From Macropodus opercularis (taxonomy: Eukaryota > Chordata > Actinopteri > Anabantiformes > Osphronemidae), in contig CM061097.1 of the NCBI GenBank assembly GCA_030770545.1, positions 2,480,501 through 2,544,500 on the forward strand: a DNA stretch of 64,000 nucleotides, in the 5' to 3' direction. Of the stretch, positions 13,601 through 26,826 are shown in pieces. The number at the start of each line of letters is the position of its first letter. Position 1 is the stretch's first letter. The translations under genes and the position numbers were made by a program. The notes beneath the pieces are model-generated. The model was not told the DNA's origin. It ran no database searches and worked only from the letters and a program-made list of their open reading frames with translations.

Positions 13601-16600
13601 CATGGCATGAGAATAAAACACAATTACATAATGGCACGTGTTATAAGAATTCCCTTGCACCCTCTCCTACCCTGTGAAGGAGGTAATTCCGATGTCTGGC
13701 CTGTTTTCCACTTAACATGCCTCTGAAGTCGCTCTTTCTGTCTAGATTCGATGGGAGAAGAACATCACGTTAGGAGAACCTCCAGGGTTCCTCCACTCGT
13801 GGTGGTGGTGAGTGTTTTGGTGTCTAACAATCCACGTTCCACGCTATACTGTCAACCTCACACCTGAAGCCATCCATGGACGCGCTGATCCAACTAACAC
13901 TGCTGTTTTCCCTCCGTCATAGTGTTTTCTGGGACCTGTACTGTGCGGCTCCAGAGAGAAGAGACACATGCGAACACTCCAGCGAGGCCAAGGCCTTCCA
14001 TGACTACGTGAGTTCACGGCGGCACGTCGGTCACGCGTGACGTGCTTCAGGCTGAACGTCAGCTGGTGGCCCTCAGTCTGTATCCACTGCTGTTCTGTTC
14101 ATTTTGCTCTGCAGCTGAAAAAAACAAGACACGTCGCCCTCTGTGAGCAAAGTGGTAGCAGAGAGCGGGTGGGACGGTGTAATCAGTGGGCGCAGCAGCC
14201 TAAAACAGACTTTTCATGACGTCAAAGGCTCAAACTCCTGGGCAGTTCACCAACACACACACACACACACACGAGGAACATCAGCCCACAAAAAGAAGAT
14301 CTGACCCCTTTAATGAACACCGGCAGACACAGCCAGCAGCGTTTGATTGACTGGTGACTAAGACGGAGGAAGCGTGTCTCTCCTCGTGGGAAGCTAGTGA
14401 GAAGCGGTGGGTGGTGGGTGGTGGGTGGTGGGGTGGTCTCCTTCCCGCTGCTGCTTTTTATGTTGTTGTTTTCCCTATGTAGCCTGAAATCTGACTCATC
14501 ACATTTGTCTGTGCTGTGGTTTATTGAGATGCATTGTTGTGCACAGGTCAGGGGTTTCTGCCTACACCAGCAGGATTGTCCTGTTTCTTCTCTCTCTTCG
14601 CTATCGGTGGTTTTCTGCCTCGCTCCTGCAACGCTGGTGGAGGGGATCTCTTCTCTTTTATCTTCTTACAATAGGCGTGTGTGCTTGTGTACTTGTGTGC
14701 GAACTCGCAGGTGAGGCTGCTGATGCTGGCGATGATGATCAGGATGATGAATAGGCACTCCGAGGACGAGGCAGCTATGTGATGATGTCATTCTGGCTCT
14801 GAGGAAGGGAGTTGGAGGGCAGCGTGACCTCAGCCCTGAGAGACAGACCGGCAGGAGAAGGGAGCGGTGGAAAACATGAGGGGGGCATTACGATGTACAG
14901 GAAGAGGGAACAGTGAGACGCTGTGGCGGTTTGTTAGTATGAAGCACGTCTCAATACCGAAAAACAAACAAAACATATTAACAGTAATTAAATTTAATTG
15001 TTTTCAAGGTGACAACAATTGTATCGTGTCTTGTTTTTTTGTTTTTTTTGTCTTATCGGATCGAATTAAACTCAGAAATCATTCCGAATATATCTCAGTG
15101 TTATTAGCACAGGCCACCAACAACAGCTCATTCTTACATTTCCTGCAGGGATGTAATCAGACAATTATAATTAGACCAATTGTAATTAGACCAAGGTCAC
15201 TTTCAATCAACTGTTGCGATGCTGCGCTGCTTCTCAGATCCAATCAGGGGCACTTCCCACATATCTGCCGCTCAATTAACACTAAATGTGGGGACGACTG
15301 CAGTGGACGTCGTCGGGGATGAAAGAGCAGCGCACCTTGTTTGATGCCGGTGTCTCTCTTTCAGCCTCCTGACTTTGAGACTGATGGAGATTTTAATCAG
15401 ACATTTTGATGGTAATTATTTTCAGTTAGCTAATTACTGAGTGAAGTCCTAATTAAAGCAGGGGAGATGTAGGAGCTCGTTCACATCATCTCCGTGTCTC
15501 TTTTCTTTGATAATTGATGGGATTGTGACACAGCTTGATCTGCACAATTGTCCCAGTTTGAACCTCCTACGTAGATACAATTACTTTTAAATAAAAGCAA
15601 CATTTCATCAGATAATATTTGCTTGTGTCAATCATATGACTGGATTGTATGTGTGTGACACTGGTCTCCTAGAACTTTAATACAGTCGTCTGATTTTGAA
15701 AGAGCAGGAAAGAAAAGACTGATGAACAGAGTGAAGAGAGATGCAGTGTTATTGATTTCCGTCCTCAGACAAGGCTTTTCAGGCATCAGAAAGGCCGTTT
15801 ACAGTTCAGTTAAGTGCTTTGTAAATTGTGTTCTCAATACTAAATGAGCGGTTTCCATTTGCGAGGGGCCATGAAGTCATAAAAACAAGTTATTTTTAAA
15901 TTCTTATGCTCGTGCCGGAAATGGCCTGATTAGAGACATAAGTCAGTTGCTGCAGCCTTTCAGTGTTTGAAGAGTAATATCCTAATCCACACAGGTCACG
16001 TCAGGCTTCTCCACGTGGTGTCTTGGCTTTAAAAGTTGAAAAGTGAGTGAGGTATTTCAAATATATATTAGTGGCCTAATATTAGTAACATATGCACAAA
16101 TCCTCTGTAAGTGGATTCTTAGCAAAGCAATTTTGCAGTGACTCAAGATAATTAATAAATGGAGGGAAATATAATTGCAGTCTTGTGTTTTAGCTGGAGT
16201 CATATTGAATTTCCTCTATTTACAGCACGTTTCTGTGATCTTTTTCAAAGCAATGAGCAAATTAAAACAGCAAGAACGAGTTAAGGCAGCATGAAATTGC
16301 TTATAACACCTGCACTGAGGAGACAACACTGAGCGTAATAGAAGCACGTGTTCACTACATCATGACCCTTTTAAATGTTTGCACTATACAAAGAGACATT
16401 ATTACAGATACTTTGTGCATTTGTCTGGAGGCAGAGGGTCAGCGCTGGTGAAACACTGGGGGAGTCTGGGAGAACTGATGAACAACACAGATACCTGATT
16501 CCTGATTTCAGCAGATTATCAGTGTTCAACTGTTGTACTGGTTGTGCTGTGCAGCACCCAGATAACAATGTGCTTATTAACTGAAGCAAGTCTTGAGCTG

Positions 16601-19600
16601 GATGCAAAATTAGCAGATCCACTGACGAACCAATTCCATTTTATGGCTTTTGTGACTGAAACGTGTTTTGAAGTGAACTGTTTGATCAGATTACAAGTCA
16701 GAAAAGCACCTTGTCATTGTGCTCGACCGAAAGAAATATGTCACAACAGCCAAACCCCCAGCAATTTAATTCTGTCCTATTCGTACTTGGACTGAATAAA
16801 GAGGAAAATGCGGATGTGCAGCGTGAGCAGCAGACCTAAAATCGGCCGTGGATGCAGCAGCAGTGTATTAAAGCAGGGGGAGCCTGCTATCACTGGGTGG
16901 CATCACTGCTGGGGATGGCAGGCACATGGCAGTTAGAGGGGGAGGAAGAGGCGGGAGGCGGTGCCAGGAGCAACCCCCTTTGATAAAAAGGCTCCGTCTC
17001 CCGCTGCCAGATCCAACATTCATACTGTCTCACTCATGCATGGAAATGTATTCACAGCGCTCAATTTAACAGCAGCACACATGCTTTGTCTTTATTGTAC
17101 AGCTAACTGATGTAAATATGTAACACACAGCGCTGCGTTACTCATTTATGTCCTGATGCACTCAGTGGGACGGACGGAAAGGTTCGGTGACGCTGGGGTT
17201 GAGTTAAAACTGCTCCCGTCTGCAGGATGTTTTGCCACCTTAAAATGCGTTAATAACATGCTGTAATGGTAACATTTTTATCACCGAACTTATTTGTAAC
17301 ACTGCAAAGGGTTGGTATCAACACATCAAATTATTATTTCTTGTCAAACTGAAAAAGTCAAAACATTTTCAGGTTTTCTGCTCAACTCCTGCCGTGGACA
17401 GCTCTTCCAGTAGGACCCCTTGTAAAATTATATTTTCCACCCCAACCATCCTTATGTCTGATGACTTTACTTCGTCTTTTGCTGTATATTGTCAGGCTAA
17501 CACCTGTTGGAATACTTCATTTGAAGATAAGACACCGCTTACTGGACAAACTTGGTGATTACTTAGACTCTTGAACTTTTTCGCTGAAGACTTTTCTCTT
17601 TTTCAGAGTACGTTAGACTTTTTCATGTGATTGTGGATAAGCACAGAACAACCCATTCTGTAAACCATGTAAAACCCGAATCTGGCCAGAACCTGCAAGA
17701 GTGTTTATGCATGTGTGCTTTTGAAACAGAGACTGTGTTGGCTCCAAGCATTGTGGGTAACAAGCTGATTCCATCCAGTTGGGAACCAATGGGGGTTGGG
17801 GAGACCCCTAGTATGTTTCCAAGGAAACAGAGCCCTCTCTTCTCCTCTGTCTCTCCCTCCCTCTTTTTCTATATTTCTGTCTCTCTATCACAGCCTTGCA
17901 TGTTCCTTCTTGGCAGTGTTGAGGAGGAGGGAGATTTGGAGGTGACTCACTGTAATATCATTGCCATGGCAATGAAGAGCGACCCGAGTGAGGGGAGAAA
18001 AGAGCAGGAATTTCCATAGGTCGAGCAGAGATGGAAATGATCGTCGTGAACAGTTGCAAACAAAAGAAGAGAAGACTAGTGAGCTGTGCTGCCTCCGTGC
18101 ATCCTCTCTCTTTCAAACCTCTTTCCTTTCCCTCTATCTGCCTCTGTCCGTCTGCATTCCTCTTCAAGTCCTCTTATCAGGCTCCTTCCTGTTTCTCTTA
18201 CTCTCTGCTCTCAGAGGAGTGTGTTTTCCACCAGCGCGTTACGCTGAGTCATGTCACATGCGTGTTTGGACACGCCAGAGCAGCGTGTTTATGCGCTGTT
18301 GACATGTGCACGCTTAGGAAGGGGCGAACATGAGGGCATGGAGGCGAGTGAGGGGGAGAGGGTTAACTGAGGCCAGCTGACATCAGATGGTACACAGGAG
18401 AGTGAAGTGTACTGGGCTGAAATGGCTTAGTCTGAAACCAGTCAGCACTTACTGGGAGGAAGTTGCAGAAGTGCTGTAGCGAACGTTGAGCTGTAGATGT
18501 GGACTCGCTGACACAATCAGACCCAGCGCCTTATCTCTCTGATCCCACCGAACCCCCCTCGGTATCTGGTCCTGCCTCGTGTCTGGCCTCCTCCTAACGC
18601 TGGCAGGCCTGTTACCGCTCACCAGTCGCTCCTGGGATCGGTTGAGGTTAATCTTAATATTGGTTCTGTTCCAACTGCACCATGATATTTTGCAAAAAAG
18701 AGCTTGATCTTCTCCTTGTGACACATTTTAGGTGAATCATCTTTTGCGTCACAAACCACGACAAATGCTGCCGTTCGTCTTGAAGCTGGGGCTTTTAAAT
18801 CTCTCTGTGTCTGTCTACCCTTTACTCTCCTCAGTCCATCTCCCTTATCTCTCACGCTGTTGTTGAACCAAGTGCGATAGCGCTGGGAGAAGTGTTGCTC
18901 CTCAGCACCGAAGTGACTATCATTTTCAGCTCTGTATGCGTATCTGACAGTGCATCAGCCCAAGGCTCCACCTCTCATATTATACAGCTTCTCGCAGCTT
19001 CAGAGATGTTTACAGGGGTCAATAATGACATCAGTGATAAAGGAAGACCGGCTTTACTGTCGCCCCCTGTGCAGCTGATATTACCCTACCTGTAATTACC
19101 CAGTGAGGCCAAGCAGATTAGTGTTGTTGCCATTTCACCAGGTAATTAACTGTAATGTTGCACTAGAGAGTATCTGCATGATGCTATTCTGTTGTGTAAG
19201 ATAATGTGCTGCTAAAGGTGCTAAGGATCAATGACGTGATGCAGGGGGCTACTGAGTTTTCTTGCTAATTAGCAATGATTTAAAATACTTTCAAGCTTTC
19301 CTGCCACGTCCGTAGCCTCCAGTCTTCAGCCTACAGGACTGATGTAATGAATGCATCCCTACCTCTTCACAAAAGACTTCAGCCACAACTGCGGCTGAGC
19401 ACTGTAGTTGTGGCAAAAGTTTCTCTTGTTGTATTACTGCGCATTTAACGCTCCAGTGAATATTTACAGCTGCAGGGCAGTGTTGGAGAATTGACTGAAA
19501 ACGACGACGCTCAGGTTCATTGTAATAAAGACTCTGACTCACCGATGTGTTTTTAATTATTCTAAGAAATATGATGGTGCAGAGGAATAAAGCTGAGGCC

Positions 19601-22600
19601 ACTGTGCCGAGGATCTGAACTTTTAATCAGCTGTTTCCAGACTGTAGCTACAGTCGGCCTTGGACTGCGTGGTGAGCTATGGCTGTATACGCTTTCTTAC
19701 TGAAGAGCACAGATCTGAGAAGTGCGGGTAAAACACTTCACTCGCTGCTGTGTTTTAGTGGCGGACTGTAGCATATGGCGTGTTTTGGTTACAGCGAGAG
19801 CTTGGATTGCCAGAGGGGGGATTCGAAGCCTATGCGCCTTGAAATTGAAAAGTGAGTTTGGCTGAAGATTGAAGAGTGGAGCATGTTGATCTGTCTCTGG
19901 TCGCCACAGGAGACTGTGAATAATACATGGTCAAAAGCAGAGCACACCCATTCTCATTCTGTGCTGCTGCTGGAAGCACACTTCTGTCTCTGTCTCTCGG
20001 ATTTCGGGGCAGCCCGACAGTTTTTCGTTTGGTTAAGTTTAGTCAAAGTGTGGTTCTGTCAACACAGTGACGGATGGAGTATGAAGCTTGTATTCTATCC
20101 ATACAGTTTATACACTAATGCAGAAATCAATCTCGTTATTGTGTTTGCTCTCTTAATGTGTGTGGATGTGTATGACTGTTTGTATGTATGTGTGCGTCAT
20201 GCAGACTAGTAGCTGCTCTTCTTTCCACCCCCCCTCCCTTGTTCAGGAAGTGGTCTAATGGCATTTGAGAGGATGGAGGGAGCGGGAATGAGGGCGAGGG
20301 AGGAGGGACCAGGAGTTCCTTCCTGTGTGGTGTCATTTGGAGATCCTGCTGTAACGCGGGGTGTCCTTGACAGACCCTAGAAAAACCTCCCGCTGCCGCC
20401 ACCCAAGGGCTCTGGGAATAAGGTGAACATACAAAATGCATGAATTTGCAGCTGAAGCAGGGCCGTCAGTTGTTTCAGTCTCACCGTAGAGTTGGCCCAA
20501 CTTCATGTGTGTGGATACACTGAAGACCTGTGTTCTGTGTCAGACTCCTTCTAATATTATTGATGTGATATCAGATGTATTATTTGTGGATGTACCTAAC
20601 CTACTTCAGGATTATTCTGCTTGGGCTTCTGGTTGGACAACGGTGGTGGATGTTAAATCACTGTGGGCTTCAGGAAACTCTGACGAGCATGTTTCACTAT
20701 TGAATCGTTTATTGGGCAAATAACTGAGCCACAAATAGAGAAAATAAAAAGCAGCTCAGTTGTACCTGCAGCTCTATTTGGACTGTATACTTTTCTCCTC
20801 GTGTTTGCCTGGACTGTTCTCTTCCTTATCACTGGCACTCAACCCTCGGCAGACCCATGAATTCCTGCTAAACATAAATATTTGAAAATTGTTTACGCTT
20901 CACAAAAGGCTGAGTAACTTCTTAATACATCAGAGTTTTTGTTTTGGAGAGAGACCGTATTTAACTGTATTTAATTTGTTGTGGACAGATACAGTATTTT
21001 ACTGTATTTCCTGCAGCAGGATGCAACGGAAGACTTCATATTCACAGTCATTTTCATATTCATTGTACTTTTTGGTCTTTTGTTGACCGTAAGATAGACA
21101 CAGATAGACACCATCTCCAGCCCGGTTCTCATTAAAAACGAGACAGAGCTGGCTTGTGTGAGAAGCAAAGTGTGGGAGACAGACGGGTGGAGAAAGCAGA
21201 CAGTGGCCGATGCAGGTTGAGACAGTGAGAGAGAGCGGAAGCGAGAGGGAGAGATGGATACAGCCTTTTGAGATTCCACTCACACGTCTCTGAGTGTCTC
21301 TCAGTCTCAAAATTATTGGATGAAGACAACTCCCTACCTTCAGACACACGCACTCAAAGTATGCATACATTACTCGCACACATTAGCGAGGAGCATAATA
21401 GGTAAACATATAGGGATAAAAGAGTTTGTGCCTTATCTCATTAAGTATTACTGAGCTCTTTAGTCTGATGGGATTAGTGTGGTGTGAATGTACTATGGAG
21501 AAAGTCTGATTAGGTTGCAAAGTAGTGAACTGTGGAGTAATTGCTCTACATTTAAATGCCTACAGTTGGTGGGTTTCCTACAGGAGGCATCGTGTTCTGA
21601 TCACTTCACAGTAAGCGTCTTTTTCCTTTTTGTTCATGATGACCCGTTGTAAAGTCGTGATCCCGACATACGAGGTTACACGTTCGCGTGTGTTTTTCTC
21701 GTTACCCAGCGTTTGTTGGGCGTTGGTGGACTTCGCTGAAGTTGCAGTCGGCTGTATTCTGCGGCTTGTTGTGCATGTCTGGTGTATCGCGGCGTTCTCC
21801 TAGAGGGCTGTAATCTGAATAATTGATGCAACAAATGCGTTTGCCAGGAGATGCAGGTGTTCATCTGAGGACACACGGAGGCCGTTCCAGCCTCAGGTTT
21901 CATCTCAAACACCTTCTGGGTACATCGGCAGTAACCATGCAGGAATCAGACTGTACAAAAAGACACACAGCAGAAACGTCACAGAGCAGTTTGCTCACTT
22001 GCGACGACTAGAAAGAGAAAGTGTGACTGAAGAACATCTGGCCCCATGTAGTCTGAAGCCAGCAGCTCCGTGTTTTTATTGTTCCTCTGGCCTTGTCGCA
22101 AATGTGTAAACAGTGAAGCATGAGAAGTGTCCATGACAGACGTATTAACGGCGCCTTTCATGTTGACAGAGGTTAAGTGCTTGAGTACGTTAGATTAGCT
22201 TTGAGTCACTAATTACATCTGGGTTTAACCAAGTCCAATTCAGAGCGAGATACAGTAAATATTAGCTTCCTGGTCATTATGCCGCTGTGCTGTAGCTAAC
22301 GTGAGCTAATTGTTCTGTATTGATGGAGTCATGCTGCATCAGGTGAAGCCCTGCGATCTCTCCGTGTCCACATCCGTGAGAGAGTGAATGGAGGCGTTGT
22401 AGAGATCTCAGCACCTCCACGTGTTTAAATAACAGCTGATGGTTATCTGACTAACACTGAGCCATTACCAGTAAAATAAACAACGATTCATTGAATTGAA
22501 CATTTATTAACACCCTCCACAAGCCAGCTGATATACTCCCAAAGTGTAAAGATGCCAGGTCTGACAATCCTTCAGCTTTATTGACTGTTTGCGACAGAGT

Positions 22601-25600
22601 TCAGTCTATAAATTCTTTTTGCTTTTCATAACTGGGCTTCTATGCTCAGCGAACACGTAACCATGAGTTGATCTTACCTAATGCAGCAGTGCTTTGCTTC
22701 TGCTAGACTTGAAACAACCAAATGAATCACACGAACCGATTGATAAAAGTCTGAGGATTCGTAAAAGTCCTTGTTTATTTGCTTAACCTATCATTACTGT
22801 CGTTGTACCTATTGGAGTTATTCATAGTATTTTCTGCTTGTGTGCATTTTACTGCCACAATATTTAAACAGTGCCGACTTGTTGTTGTGTCTTGTTCAGA
22901 GAAGAATGACAAACGTGTGGATGTTGCTACACCTGGACGAACCCTGTGCCTTCGGACAGGAGAATCGTAGCGGCTCTTCAGACCGGGCTCTGTGGCTTTT
23001 GTTCACGGGGTTTCATTTGGGTTTTCTAATGTCATCTGAGTCCAGTGAACCTGCCTGGACCAGAGGAGGCGGCGTTGGCAGCAGTGTTTTTGTTTTCCGT
23101 ACATGCAGGGCGGTGCTGGTTTTGGGGCAGGGAGATATCCTGGCATGTTGTTTTTTTCCTTGTTGCTGTATTTGGAAAATGCTGCTTTGTCAGCAGGTCA
23201 GGTAGATTTTTTTTCTCCCCAGTTCTCCTTTTCACACACAAACAAACATTAGGCGCTAAACACACACACACACTCGTAATCTCTGCTTTGTCCTCGTTTC
23301 TCCTCTCTCTCTCCCTCTCGTTATCGTGAAGGCGAACTCAGCAGACCTCCAGGCTGCATTCTGGGTAATCCAGGGTGTGAAAAGAGAGAGAAAAAGAAAG
23401 GAGCAAAACTCAAATCACAGCTCCCACTTGATGCTGTGCATGGTGTAAACTGAGACACAGACACACACAAACAAACAGAATCTGCTCTCTGACTACTGAA
23501 GCATGGAGACGCTGTGTCCATCTGCACATTTATTGCTGAGACACGTGAACGGTCTGTGTAGAATCAGGAAGCCGAACAACGTCTCGTCTCCGTTGCCGAC
23601 TGGGAGATATGAAGGAGAAGCGCACAAGAGTGTCGTCAGTCTGCTTTTATCTCAGCTCTGATTAAACCTTGTTCCTCTCTGACCTAAAAAGTCAGCTGGC
23701 GGAAACTTCAGAGGCTGTGGTGAATTTCACCGGAGCTCTTCACACCCAGCCGATGCCTGCAGAGTGAAGGCGAGAGAGTGAAGACAGCGATCGGAGAAAC
23801 AAAACACAGACTGGCCAGACTGGCACAGGCACAGATACAGAATATATTCTCAGCACAAATTGCACGTCTGCTGTGTGTTACTGATGAGGAAGGGGCCGGT
23901 GCTGGGTGCTAGTAGCACAATGCCACAGGAAGCAGACAGAGGCAGTGGTGAAATGCGCCAGCGCCACCCGTCTGGGACAACAAAAAACATAAGGTATAAA
24001 AATAAACCTGTGCAGGCGAGACGGGGCATCTGCAGATACAGGAAAGCTCCCAGTCAGGCGAGAGGGAGGCTGAGGGAGATCCTTGGAATGATAGCTTTGT
24101 TGTCTTAAGGCTTGTACTGACTCTCTACTGGAAGTAGGTGCTGACAGATGTGTGTTCGGCTGCTTAAATAATAAAAAGCAAAAGAAGTCCTGATCAAAAA
24201 AAATCGTCTTTAAGCGTAACATTTGATTGCTTCACCTGCTTGTGTTTACCCCTCCAGAGCGCTGCGGCGGCTCCCAGCCCCGTCCTTGGGAACCTTCCCC
24301 CAGGAGAGGGCATGCCAGTGGGGCCAGTCCCTCCAGGATTCTTTCAGGTACAGGCTGGAGAGAGCATGATGGGGGTCTTCAGGTGTCTCACAGATGAAGC
24401 GTTAGATGTAAATGATGGCCCTTTGTTCAACTCGTCGTACTCCTGTGCGGTACATTTACACACGTGTACAGTGTGTGTTTCTTCCGCGGTCGCTAGTGCA
24501 GCGTGTGACAGGAGAAATAAATCTCTCCCAGACAAAACACACTCGTGCAGCTTTGTCGCAGATCATCTCTGTTATCCATCAGAAAGACTCAGTTGTGCAT
24601 CGATTAACTGTCATTATCAGTCAAACTCAGGCGCTCACGTGTGACAGGCCGATCCATAGCCTTCACTGCCTTTCTTAGCTCTGCTTTCAAAAACCCCCAA
24701 CCTGAGCCTAAACAGCCTCCTCCGTCTCCTTTACGACGATCACTTGTTCATAGATGACAAGGTCCTGTCAGGCCTTTGGCAACAGATCACCCGTTCAGTT
24801 CCAGAAGAGTCGATGGATGGAAGACCAGAGCAGGTTCAAAGATATGATAAACAAATATTATAAGATACAAATAATATAACCTGGGCCTGAAATGCACAGT
24901 TGGGTTCGCATGTACCTTAAATCCGTGTCCTTCTCCTCAGCACATCTTGGAGAGAGAAAGACACTGATCTAAACTAGTGGACTGTTGCTCTCTAGTGGCA
25001 CGCTGAGAGATTTCCTCCAACACTGCACAGTAGCGTTAGTTCAGCAGACACAGCAACAGTCCTGCTACTGTCTGTGGTCAGAACCCACCAACAGCTGCGA
25101 AAGCGCTTCTCACACGGTCGGTAAACTGGCTTCATTCTGCACAAGCCTCGTTCTCTGTTCTCTCGTTCTTTTTCCATAAACCCAATCTAATGAAAATGTG
25201 GTTGACTTCCCCCATGTTGTCATGCAACTGTGGTTAACGGGACGCGAGTGAAGAACTCGGCGGAGAACACGAATACGTCTCGTGTCTAGTAGATTATAGA
25301 GAAACTTCCCATAATAAACCGCTCGACTCCAAACTATAAAAACAGATTTGGGTTCTGAAAACTCGCTTTTCCATGTGACCTGATTAGGTATAAAAAGATG
25401 AATAATCTGCTTTTAACCCTTCCTTTGTTAATATACCTTATATCCTACTGCTGTAGAAAAGTGAGTGGACCGTGTTTATATCCATTTAAACTACATTTAT
25501 ACAGATTTTGAGTTTTCTGTTGTTGCTATTGTCATTTCCAGCCATTTATGTCACCGCGATACCCGGGAGGACCCAGACCACCTCTCAGGTTACCCAACCA

Positions 25601-26782
25601 GGTAAAGGCCGCGCTGACACCTGCAGCACACGCAGCCTGTGAAAGTCATGCTAACGCTGCAGGGTCTGCTTCCTTTCCAGGGGCTTGGAGGAGTTCCTGG
25701 TAGTCAGGGGATGTTACCCAGTGGCATGGACCCCACAAGACAGCAAGGTATGAGTCAGCATCGAGGAAATTCGATAGGAAACAGCAACTGTTAGCTGAAG
25801 ACACACCCTATACTCACAATATCCCAAAAAGGCCTCACATGTCGCATGGAGAACCCAAAATTCTTTGACTCTGATAAACACAAGTACATTGTTCTGGAAA
25901 TGTCCTGGACCTTTGCTCGTGTTGCAGGACATCCAAACATGGGAGGCCCAATGCAGCGGATGACCCCACCCAGAGGCATGGTGCCACTAGGACCACAGGT
26001 ACGGGACTAATGCTCTGTGGGGATATGTGCTAAATCTGTTTACGTAGTTTATGGACGTGAGCACGTCGACGTTTGTTTTTCAGAGCTATGGAGGAGGGAT
26101 GCGGCCACCACTCAACGCCTTGGTTGGCCCTGGAATGCCCGGCATGAACATGTGAGTAGAACAGTTGTTGTCTAGTCTGGCTTCTTAATTAGGATAAAAT
26201 TCCCAGCATCCCCTTCTCTCTGTAAACTCTAAATGTACAGCATTGCTCAGCACAGTGCTGTAACTTTGCAGCTCTTAGATGTGAGAAAGTCGAGGCGGTT
26301 CTCGTCTTCTTTGTTTTTTGTTCCCATCACCTCACTCTGGCTAAAGAAGAGCTTGTTGTTGCCAACTCTGTCCAAATAAATTGCAAACAAAGGCGCCTGC
26401 CAAGCGCAGACAACTGAAGTGTGTGTGTGTGTGTGTGTTTCAGGGGACCTGGTGGGGGTAGACCCTGGCCCAATCCTCCAAACTCCAATTCAGTAAGTGC
26501 ATGGAAGACACCCCACAGCGGGGTTAGCAGATATGTCAGCTCCGTCATGATTTCCTTCTGTGTGTTTCTGTGTGCAGACCCCGTATTCCTCTGCATCTCC
26601 AGGAAGTTATGTGGTAGGTACTGAGTGCGTGAGTTTAAGTTGTTGTCTGCTGTTCAGGCTGTGATTCATCAGTTCACGAAACACAAATGAATATTAAGGA
26701 AAGCAAAACTGTCATTTCAGGGACCTCCAGGCGGAGGTGGCCCGCCTGGGACCCCGGTAATGCCAAGTCCAGCAGGTAAGCT

Positions 26783-26826
<44 letters not shown>

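Larger units (their letters stand above)
10725..13745 (+). other. ssbp2 intron 2, with CA repeat and repeat fragment
   Basis: Intron between the exon ending in FLSE and the exon starting IRWEKN. It contains a (CA)n tract at 11261-11283 and a degenerate interspersed-repeat fragment at about 11799-11945. No additional exon seen. Confidence 0.75.
14008..24257 (+). other. ssbp2 intron 4 (about 10 kb)
   Basis: Separates the last LUFS exon from the start of the Pro/Gly-rich tail. No exon was recognised. It contains a GGTG-rich simple repeat at 14406-14437, an AT-rich block with repeated TAATTAGACCA motifs around 15160-15200, a possible CTCF-type core near 19059-19072, and several CA tracts. Long introns in vertebrate developmental co-regulator genes often carry enhancers, but nothing here proves it. 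Confidence 0.7.

Noticed and set aside
19800..19835. B-box-like GGATTCGAAGCC
   Set aside because: One mismatch and no A box at tRNA spacing; no cloverleaf.
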